DNA from: Microbacterium proteolyticum
GTDB lineage: Bacteria > Actinomycetota > Actinomycetes > Actinomycetales > Microbacteriaceae
Length of the DNA: 64,000 nucleotides
Reading direction: 5' to 3'
NCBI RefSeq assembly: GCF_030818075.1
Contig: NZ_JAUSZZ010000001.1
Location: 2,976,001 to 3,040,000 of the forward strand
This document shows positions 57,905 through 64,000 of the stretch, piece by piece. How positions within the stretch are numbered: the first letter of the stretch is position 1; every line of letters begins with the position of its first letter. The notes under the pieces are model-generated. The model was not told where the DNA came from. It saw only the letters and a program-made list of their open reading frames with translations, and searched no databases. The position numbers and the translations under genes are program-made.

Positions 57905-59359
57905 TCAGCGTCCGGAGAGCTTCTCGCGAAGCGCAGCCAGCGACTCGTCGTCGGCGAGGGTGCCCTGGGCGGGCGACTCCGACGAGAACGATCCCCCGAA
58001 CGAACCGGCGTCCGTCGGGTTGGCCGCCTCGGCCTCGAGGGCCTTGGCGACGGCGGTCTTGTGAGCCTCCCAGCGACCCTGGGCAGCGGCGTACTCCTGC
58101 TCCCACTGCTCGCGCTGAGCGTCGAAGCCCTCGAGCCATGCACCCGACTCGGGGTCGAAGCCCTCGGGGTACTTGTACTCGCCGCGCTCGTCGTACTCGG
58201 TCGCCATACCGTACAGCGCCGGGTCGAACTCGGTGCCGTTGGGGTCGACCGACTCGTTGGCCTGCTTGAGCGACAGCGAGATGCGGCGACGCTCGAGGTC
58301 GATGTCGATGATCTTGACGAAGACCTCTTCGCCGACCGACACGACCTGCTCGGCGAGCTCGACGTGCTTGCCCGACAGCTCGGAGATGTGCACGAGGCCC
58401 TCGATGCCGTCTGCAACGCGGACGAACGCACCGAACGGGACGAGCTTGGTGACCTTGCCCGGAGCGATCTGGCCGATCGCGTGGGTCCGGGCGAACACCT
58501 GCCACGGGTCTTCCTGCGTCGCCTTGAGCGAGAGCGACACGCGCTCGCGGTCGAGGTCGACCTCGAGGATCTCGACGGTGACCTCCTGGCCCACCTCGAC
58601 GACCTCGGAGGCGTGCTCGATGTGCTTCCAGGAAAGCTCGGAGACGTGCACGAGACCGTCCACGCCGCCCAGGTCGACGAACGCACCGAAGTTGACGATC
58701 GACGACACGGTGCCCTTGCGGACCTGGCCCTTGTGCAGGTTGTTGAGGAACGTGGTGCGCGACTCGGACTGCGTCTGCTCGAGCAGGGCACGGCGCGAGA
58801 GCACGACGTTGTTGCGGTTCTTGTCGAGCTCGAGGATCTTGGCCTCGATCTCCTGACCGAGGTACGGCGTCAGGTCGCGGACACGACGCAGCTCGATGAG
58901 CGAAGCGGGGAGGAAGCCGCGGAGGCCGATGTCGACGATGAGACCACCCTTGACGACCTCGATCACGGAGCCGGTGACGACACCGTCGTTCTCCTTGATC
59001 TTCTCGACATCGCCCCACGCACGCTCGTACTGAGCGCGCTTCTTGGACAGGATGAGGCGACCTTCCTTGTCCTCCTTCTGGAGAACGAGGGCCTCGACGT
59101 GATCGCCGACGTTGACGACCTCGTTGGGGTCGACGTCGTGCTTGATCGAAAGCTCGCGCGAGGGGATGACACCCTCGGTCTTGTAACCGACGTCGAGGAG
59201 CACCTCGTCGCGGTCGATCTTCACGACGGTGCCCTCGATGAGGTCGCCGTCGTTGAAGAACTTCAGGGTCTTCTCGACAGCGGCGAGGAAGTCCTCGGCC
59301 GAGCCGATGTCGTTGATCGCGACCTGCTTGATAGCGGGAGCGGTCGTTGCGGTAGTCAT
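57905..59359 (-). CDS. rpsA: 30S ribosomal protein S1
   Basis: 484 residues with four S1 (OB-fold) domains, as in actinobacteria. They begin at GDLIEGTVVKIDRDEVLLDV (about 38), DGVVTGSVIEVVKGGLIVDI (about 123), GQVRKGTVSSIVNFGAFVDL (about 208) and GQIAPGKVTKLVPFGAFVRV (about 295). An acidic, low-complexity C-terminal tail (about 390-484) follows. It binds mRNA leaders on the 30S subunit. The start is the ATG giving MTTATTAPAIKQVAINDIG. Its weak upstream ribosome binding site agrees with S1-independent initiation. Codon bias is very strong. Confidence 0.96.
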   Translation of the reverse strand: MTTATTAPAIKQVAINDIGSAEDFLAAVEKTLKFFNDGDLIEGTVVKIDRDEVLLDVGYKTEGVIPSRELSIKHDVDPNEVVNVGDHVEALVLQKEDKEGRLILSKKRAQYERAWGDVEKIKENDGVVTGSVIEVVKGGLIVDIGLRGFLPASLIELRRVRDLTPYLGQEIEAKILELDKNRNNVVLSRRALLEQTQSESRTTFLNNLHKGQVRKGTVSSIVNFGAFVDLGGVDGLVHVSELSWKHIEHASEVVEVGQEVTVEILEVDLDRERVSLSLKATQEDPWQVFARTHAIGQIAPGKVTKLVPFGAFVRVADGIEGLVHISELSGKHVELAEQVVSVGEEVFVKIIDIDLERRRISLSLKQANESVDPNGTEFDPALYGMATEYDERGEYKYPEGFDPESGAWLEGFDAQREQWEQEYAAAQGRWEAHKTAVAKALEAEAANPTDAGSFGGSFSSESPAQGTLADDESLAALREKLSGR

Positions 59360-59784
59360 GTAGTGGGTTGTCCTAGTTGGGTGTGGTGTCGGGCTCCGAC
59401 TCCTGCGCCCCTCGGTCCGGCGGACCGGGGCCATCGCGCCGCCGCCCGCCGGAGGGCGAACGGATGCCACGAGTCGAAGCGAAGCGGATTGATCGTGCAA
59501 TGTCACGGAACCGCTCGGAATCGAGCAGGCCCACGTGTGACATCTCAGTCTAACCCACCGAGCCATTCACGCTCGGCCCGATGCGAAATGCACGTCATAC
59601 GATGTCGCACGTTCACCACGTCACCCCGCCGATTCGCCCGGGACCGGCGCTTTTGCGGGTCCCTCCGCACCACGCGCGCCCAGGTGGCATCCAGAATCAC
59701 GTGCCAGGCTCCCGGTTCCGTGCCCGCAGAACGCGGGTCGGATGGCGATACCCGCGCCGTCCCCCCTCACGTGAAACCGGTTCT
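59360..59784. other. Divergent intergenic region between rpsA and a secreted-protein gene
   Basis: 425 bp. A CGAGCCATTCACGCTCG inverted repeat lies at about 59560-59576 next to a minus-strand TTAGACT, the most likely rpsA -10 box, giving a leader of roughly 200 nt. A second hairpin (GCGGGT...ACCCGC) lies near 59736-59758 before the plus-strand gene. No ydaO-type riboswitch consensus was recognised. Confidence 0.4.
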
Positions 59785-60777
59785 ATGCGCTCTTCTTCGA
59801 CGCCCACGTCCAACCGCCGTGACCGCCGCCTCGCCGCGCGTCGCACCCGTCGCCGGCCCGTGGCGACCACGGGTGCGCTGATGATCGGCGCGCTCGCGGC
59901 AGCGACCCTGACCGGCACCGCTCCGGCCGCCACCGCCTCGCCGGTCGACCTGTCCACCGCGACGTTCACCCTCGCGTCAGCCACGACTCCGACCGCGCTC
60001 GTCGCCGCCCACGGCACCGAGGTCGAGGAGGCGCGCACGGCGCAGTCCGCGGCCGGCACCTCGATGCGGGCCGCCTCCACCGTGCAAGCCGACATCGCGG
60101 CATCCGGACTGGACATCGGCCAGCCGGCCACGATCGACACCAGCGCTCTCGAGCACGCCACCGAACGGCTGCAGGCGGCGTCCGCGCTGCCCGCGACGTT
60201 CCTCCCCGATCTCGCCGACGACCTCACCGCCGCGACGGCGACCGTCGATCAGCGCGTCGCGGAGCTGCGCGGCAGCCTCGACGCCGCCGTGGCGAAGAAG
60301 GCCGCGGAGGAAGCGGCGGAGAAGGCCCGCCAGGAAGCCGAAGCGGCGGCTGCTGCCGCGGCGGCGAAGGCCGCCGAAGAGGCAGCCGCGGCCGAGGAGC
60401 GTTCCGCGTCGACGAGCAGCGGCGGCGGATCGCCTGCGCCGATCGCCACCGGCGGCGGCACGGGTGACAACAGCCCCGCGGGCGCCCAGGCCACCGCGCG
60501 CGTCATGGTGGCCGAGCGCGGGTGGGGCGACGATCAGTACTCGTGCCTCGTCTCGCTGTGGAACAAGGAGTCGGGCTGGAACTACCAGGCCTACAACGCC
60601 TCGAGCGGCGCCTTCGGCATCCCGCAGGCACTCCCCGGCAGCAAGATGTCCTCGGCCGGCGCCGACTGGCAGACCAGCGCCGCGACGCAGATCTCGTGGG
60701 GCCTGGGCTACATCTCGGGCCGCTACGGCGACCCCTGCGGTGCGTGGGGACACTCGCAGTCGACCGGCTGGTACTGA
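59785..60777 (+). CDS. Secreted lysozyme/transglycosylase-fold protein (APF-like C-terminus)
   Basis: 330 residues. A twin-Arg-rich basic N-terminus and hydrophobic core (about 30-52) ending TASPVDL form an export signal. An Ala/Glu/Lys-rich coiled coil covers about 55-215 (EEAAEKARQEAEAAAAAAAAK), then a Gly/Ser linker. The C-terminal domain (about 245-330) with YSCLVSLWNKESGWNYQAYN, SSGAFGIPQALPG and WGLGYISGRYG is the aggregation-promoting-factor/transglycosylase-like fold. The Glu of NKESGW is the probable catalytic residue. It should cleave or bind peptidoglycan outside the cell. The ATG at 59785 has no clear ribosome binding site. Confidence 0.82.
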   Translation: MRSSSTPTSNRRDRRLAARRTRRRPVATTGALMIGALAAATLTGTAPAATASPVDLSTATFTLASATTPTALVAAHGTEVEEARTAQSAAGTSMRAASTVQADIAASGLDIGQPATIDTSALEHATERLQAASALPATFLPDLADDLTAATATVDQRVAELRGSLDAAVAKKAAEEAAEKARQEAEAAAAAAAAKAAEEAAAAEERSASTSSGGGSPAPIATGGGTGDNSPAGAQATARVMVAERGWGDDQYSCLVSLWNKESGWNYQAYNASSGAFGIPQALPGSKMSSAGADWQTSAATQISWGLGYISGRYGDPCGAWGHSQSTGWY

Positions 60778-60785
60778 GACCCGCA

Positions 60786-60822
60786 CGAAGCCCCGGACGC
60801 CTGCGCGGTGTCCGGGGCTTCG
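60786..60822. terminator. Bidirectional terminator
   Basis: CGAAGCCCCGGAC and GTCCGGGGCTTCG arms with a GC loop, between convergent genes. Confidence 0.8.
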
Positions 60823-60852
60823 TGGCATCCGGGAACGAGAAGGCGCCGCGGA

Positions 60853-62445
60853 TCAGCGCTTCATCGAGATGCCCGTGAAGTCGATCCACCAGCTCTTCGG
60901 CTGCTCGAAGCCCGTCACGGCTGCGGACATCGCGCGGGGGGCCGTGTCGTTGACCACGAAGAGCCATGCGGCGTCCTGGGTGACCAGGTGGCCGACCTGG
61001 GTCAGCAGCGCGGCGCGCTCCGTGTCATCGACCGTGACCAACGCCTGATCGTAGAGCGCCTCGGCCTCGGGATTGCAGTAGCCGAAGAAGTTCCCCTCGC
61101 ACCCGAACCAGAAGCCCTTCCAGCTCGAGGGCTGCTCCAGGCTGAACGCTTGGTTGGCCGCCTGCCAGCCGGTGTCGCCCGCGCCGAGCTTGGCGTACAT
61201 GCCGGAGAAGTCGACCGGCTCGAGAGTGACGTCGATGCCCACGGCCGAGAGCTGCGTCTGCAGGGCTTCGTTCATGGCCTTGGCCTGCATCGAGCCCGAC
61301 CCCGCGGTGATGTAGCCGACCTTGACCGCCACGCCGTCGGGGTACCCCGCCTCGGCGAGCAGAGCCTTCGCCTTCGCGGGGTCGTAGTCGTACAGGTCAT
61401 CGTCGGCGGTGTAGTACAGGCTCGCGCCGGCGAACATCTGGTGCGCAGGGACGGCCGTACCGTGCAGCAGGTCGTCGGCGATGGCATCCCGATCGATCGC
61501 GTAGTTCATCGCCTGACGGACCCGGATGTCGTCGAAGGGCTTCTCGCCCGTCATGAGCTGCCAGGACCACTCCCAATCGAAGGCGTTGCCGGTGGCGACG
61601 AACCCGGCCGACTCGAGACTGGCGAGATCATCGGGCTGGGCCGCCTCGATCCAATCCACACGTCCCGAACGCAGCGCCGCGGTGCGCGCCGACGGGTCGG
61701 GGATGAGTTCGACCGTGAGACGGTCGAGCGTGGGGACGCGACCCCAGTAGTCGTCGTTTCGCACGAACGAGATCGACTGGTTCTGCTGCAGTTCGTCGAA
61801 TCGGAAGGGTCCGGTTCCGACCGGATGGGTCGCCTGGCCGGCGGATCCTGACTCCTCGAGCGAGGCGGGGCTGGCGAAGTAGACGTTGTACAGGTCGGCG
61901 AGGAAGAACGCGAACGGCTGGTTCAGCGTGAACGTCACCGTCATGTCGTCGACCTTCTCGACCGAGTCGACGAAGTTCAACACCGTGTAGTAGGTGATGA
62001 GCACCGGGTCGTAGTTCGGATCGTTCTCATCCATGTAACGGTCGATGTTGAAGATGAGGGCATCGGCGTTCCACGCGGTTCCGTCATGGAAGGTCACACC
62101 CTCTTGGAGGGCGAAGGTGTAGGTGAGGCCGTCATCGGAGACCTCCCACGAGGAGGCGAGCGCCGGGGCGACGCCGGCCGGGGCGTTCGGGTCGGACACG
62201 TCGCGTTTGGTGAGGCCCTCGTAGATGAGGTTTCCGATCAACCGCTGCCCCTCATAGCCGGCGGTCGTGATGGCCCCGGTGTCCAGGCTCGGGAAGGACG
62301 CCATCTGGGAGCCGACGACGAGCGTCTGATCGTCGCCGGCCGACGGCGTCGTGCTGCCTGCGCACGCCGACAACGTGAGCGCCGCAGCGAGAGCGACGGC
62401 GGCGCCGAGCAGCGCCCGACGCGGTGGGGAGGTGAGGGATCGCAT
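60853..62445 (-). CDS. ABC transporter substrate-binding lipoprotein (peptide/nickel family)
   Basis: 530 residues. The signal peptide ends in a lipobox (LTLSACAGS, Cys about residue 28), so it is a lipoprotein. The SBP_bac_5 domain covers about 60-510, with GLTYTFALQEGVTFHDGTAWNADALIFN and FDDIRVRQAMNYAIDRDAI, the family signatures. Ligand type (oligopeptide, dipeptide or other) cannot be read from sequence. The ATG at 62445 has CAGGAGAACC upstream. It follows the two ATPase genes in the same direction, 65 bp after the second one. Confidence 0.9.
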   Translation of the reverse strand: MRSLTSPPRRALLGAAVALAAALTLSACAGSTTPSAGDDQTLVVGSQMASFPSLDTGAITTAGYEGQRLIGNLIYEGLTKRDVSDPNAPAGVAPALASSWEVSDDGLTYTFALQEGVTFHDGTAWNADALIFNIDRYMDENDPNYDPVLITYYTVLNFVDSVEKVDDMTVTFTLNQPFAFFLADLYNVYFASPASLEESGSAGQATHPVGTGPFRFDELQQNQSISFVRNDDYWGRVPTLDRLTVELIPDPSARTAALRSGRVDWIEAAQPDDLASLESAGFVATGNAFDWEWSWQLMTGEKPFDDIRVRQAMNYAIDRDAIADDLLHGTAVPAHQMFAGASLYYTADDDLYDYDPAKAKALLAEAGYPDGVAVKVGYITAGSGSMQAKAMNEALQTQLSAVGIDVTLEPVDFSGMYAKLGAGDTGWQAANQAFSLEQPSSWKGFWFGCEGNFFGYCNPEAEALYDQALVTVDDTERAALLTQVGHLVTQDAAWLFVVNDTAPRAMSAAVTGFEQPKSWWIDFTGISMKR

Positions 62446-62510
62446 GGTTCTCCTGTGGGTGGAAGCCACGTGACGACGCGGCCGGGCGGGTGATGTGGGG
62501 TGTGGTGCCT

Positions 62511-63269
62511 TCAGGCGGCGGGGATCGGGTGCCGCGCCGCCAGAAGCTCTCGGGTGTACGGATCCGACGGCGCGTGGAGCACGTCGACGGTGGGGCCCTC
62601 CTCCACCGCGCGGCCGCGGTTGAGGACGAGGAGGTCGTCGGCGATGTGTTCGACGACGGCGAGATCGTGGGTGATGAAGAACAGCGCGACGCCGAGCCCC
62701 GACTGCAGTTCGGCGAAGGTGTTGAGCACCTGTGCCTGGACCGACTTGTCGAGGGCGGAGACGGCCTCATCGCAGACGAGGAGTCGGGGGCGACCGGCAA
62801 TGGCCCGGGCGATCGCGACGCGCTGCGCCTGCCCGCCGGACAGCTCGTGCGGGTATGCGTGGGCGTAGTCGCCCGACAGGCTGACCGTCTGCAGGAGGTC
62901 GTCGATCCGCGTCCGCCACTCCCGGCGAGCCACCCCCTGCGCCGCGAGCTGGAACATCAGGCTCTCCCCCACGGTGGCCGTGGGGTTCAACGCGTTGCGG
63001 GGGTCCTGGGGCACGAGTTGGAAGTCGCGCCGCGCCCGCCGCAGTTGCGACCTGCTGAGGGCGAACAGGTCGCGTCCGCCGAGCAGCACTGTTCCCGCGT
63101 CGGGCTTCATCAACCGCATGACGATGCGTCCGAGCGTCGACTTCCCGCTGCCCGACTCTCCGACCACGCCGAGGGTACGCCCGGGTTCGAGACGCAGATC
63201 GATGCCGTGGAGGGCGGTGAAGTCACCGAACGTCTTGACGATGCCGCGACCTTCGAGAATGGTGTTCAC
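62511..63269 (-). CDS. ABC transporter ATP-binding protein (OppF-like)
   Basis: 252 residues. Walker A is GVVGESGSGKSTLGRIV (about 37-53), the Q-loop VPQDPRNALNPT, the signature ELSGGQAQRVAIARA, Walker B LLVCDEAVSALD and the H-loop FITHDLAVVEH. The C-terminus is short (ARHPIPAA) without the extra oligopeptide domain. It is the second ATPase of a peptide-type importer. The GTG start overlaps the stop of the first ATPase gene (GTGA). Confidence 0.92.
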   Translation of the reverse strand: MNTILEGRGIVKTFGDFTALHGIDLRLEPGRTLGVVGESGSGKSTLGRIVMRLMKPDAGTVLLGGRDLFALSRSQLRRARRDFQLVPQDPRNALNPTATVGESLMFQLAAQGVARREWRTRIDDLLQTVSLSGDYAHAYPHELSGGQAQRVAIARAIAGRPRLLVCDEAVSALDKSVQAQVLNTFAELQSGLGVALFFITHDLAVVEHIADDLLVLNRGRAVEEGPTVDVLHAPSDPYTRELLAARHPIPAA

Positions 63270-64000
63270 GACAGGAGCTCGCTTTCTGCGGTGACCGCGT
63301 GGCCCGGGGCTACGTCGACGAGGGGTCCCCACTCCCGACGAGATCGCACCGACTCGGGCACCACGGCCAGCTGGCCGCGCGGCACCTCGACGGACGGCTC
63401 CGCAGCCAGCAGCGCACGGGTGTACGCGTGACGAGGCGCGGCGAGAACGGACGGGGCGAAGCCGAGTTCGACGATCTGTCCGCCGAGCATGACGGCGACA
63501 CGATCGTGCGGCTGTGACGCGATGCGCGCCGCGATGCCGATGTCGTGCGTGATGAAGAGGATCGCCGTGTGCAGACGCTCCCGGAGACCGTCGAGAAGGG
63601 CCACGACGTGCGCCCCCACCGACGCGTCGAGCGCGCTCGACGGCTCGTCCGCGACGATGAGCTCCGGCCCGCAGCTGATGGCGATCGCGATCGCGATCCT
63701 CTGACGCATCCCACCCGAAACCTCGTGCGGGTAGCACCGGATGACGCGGTGGGGATCGCGGATCTGAACCTGTTCCAGCAGCTCGACGGCGCGCCGCTTC
63801 GCCTCCGCCGTCGAGGAGACCTGCCGGTGCTGGCGCAGCGTCTCGATCATCTGCGAGCCGATCCGCCGCATCGGATCGAGCGCGGCGTTCGGATCCTGCG
63901 GCACGACACCGATCCGCCGGCCGTGCAGGGCCCTCAACGCGGCACGCGATCCGGTCACGAGGTCGACACCGTCGAAGAGGGCCGTTCCTGTGACCGTCGC
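63266..64000 (-). CDS. ABC transporter ATP-binding protein (OppD-like), C-terminal part (partial)
   Basis: Truncated by the right edge. The Q-loop GVVPQDPNAALDPM, signature EVSGGMRQRIAIAIA, Walker B LIVADEPSSALDAS and H-loop LFITHDIGIAARIA are visible; Walker A lies beyond the window. The end of the domain (GFAPSVLAAPRHAYTRALLAAEPSVEVPRG) is the OppD/DppD-type extension. Permease genes, expected upstream, are not in the window. The stop overlaps the second ATPase gene. Confidence 0.9.
   Translation of the reverse strand, partial: ATVTGTALFDGVDLVTGSRAALRALHGRRIGVVPQDPNAALDPMRRIGSQMIETLRQHRQVSSTAEAKRRAVELLEQVQIRDPHRVIRCYPHEVSGGMRQRIAIAIAISCGPELIVADEPSSALDASVGAHVVALLDGLRERLHTAILFITHDIGIAARIASQPHDRVAVMLGGQIVELGFAPSVLAAPRHAYTRALLAAEPSVEVPRGQLAVVPESVRSRREWGPLVDVAPGHAVTAESELLS

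Noticed and set aside
59577..59784. Cyclic-di-AMP (ydaO) riboswitch upstream of the lysozyme-fold gene
   Set aside because: Such genes often carry one, but the consensus elements were not found; only an unrelated hairpin is present.
57611..59881. 756-codon plus-strand frame opposite rpsA
   Set aside because: Antisense of rpsA; its acidic-repeat appearance comes from complementary codons of the S1 repeats.

Overview
The window is a chromosomal segment of a high-GC actinobacterium. Gene content and order point to Microbacteriaceae, most likely Microbacterium. The supporting neighbourhoods are glpX/fba, ispH-xseA-xseB-DUF4245, DUF501-subtilase-NDH-2 beside ftsB and eno, greA-DUF4307-hemolysin III-prenyltransferase, and a 16S-23S-5S operon without spacer tRNAs. 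The heptamer GGATGCC/GGCATCC is about ten times commoner than expected in ordinary genes. This identification rests on pattern recognition, not a database search. Most of the window is housekeeping core genome; no phage, IS element, CRISPR array or recognisable defence operon is visible.

Layout. 1-3.65 kb: flotillin N-terminus, a Cys-rich small protein, an aldose-epimerase-like protein, CsbD and a D,D-carboxypeptidase. 3.73-6.2 kb: a small accessory patch of unrecognised genes (a zinc-ribbon membrane protein with a GDINGGVYQAGG motif, and small membrane or soluble orphans) that lacks the heptamer. 6.2-16.9 kb: ychF, a methyltransferase, an exonuclease, rmuC, glpX, fba, a MOSC protein, an ECF sigma/anti-sigma pair and ispH. 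17-25.2 kb: xseA/xseB, DUF4245, beta-carbonic anhydrase, fumC, a two-component system and PIN-PhoH. 25.4-33.2 kb: a frameshifted cis-prenyltransferase, hemolysin III, DUF4307, greA, ilvA coupled to an AI-2E-family permease, an AlkZ-like glycosylase and lemA. 33.3-39.4 kb: an unusual tRNA with a UAA anticodon, NDH-2, a frameshifted subtilase, DUF501, a frameshifted ftsB-like gene and eno. 39.5-51.5 kb: tandem-repeat spacers, an O-methyltransferase, a CtaG-like protein, an SGNH hydrolase, an MFS pump with its divergent regulator, hisS, mazG, a frameshifted ppc and a gamma-carbonic-anhydrase-like protein. 51.7-57.6 kb: the rRNA operon on the minus strand, with visible 16S and 23S processing stems. 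57.6-64 kb: a 57-aa membrane protein, rpsA, a secreted lysozyme-fold protein and an oligopeptide ABC transporter running off the right edge.

Metabolically the core genes cover lower glycolysis and gluconeogenesis (fba, glpX, eno), anaplerosis and the TCA cycle (ppc, fumC, with two carbonic-anhydrase-type proteins), respiration (NDH-2, CtaG), the MEP pathway and polyprenol synthesis, and DNA repair (xseAB, rmuC, AlkZ-like).

Three window-wide patterns stand out. (1) Four otherwise normal core genes (prenyltransferase, subtilase, ftsB-like, ppc) are each broken by a single small indel; three of these lie in G/C homopolymers, which looks more like residual long-read assembly error than gene decay. 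(2) At least twelve genes start 6-7 nt after a TANNNT hexamer, the signature of leaderless transcripts. (3) The GGATGCC word is abundant in core genes and absent from the 3.7-6.2 kb patch.
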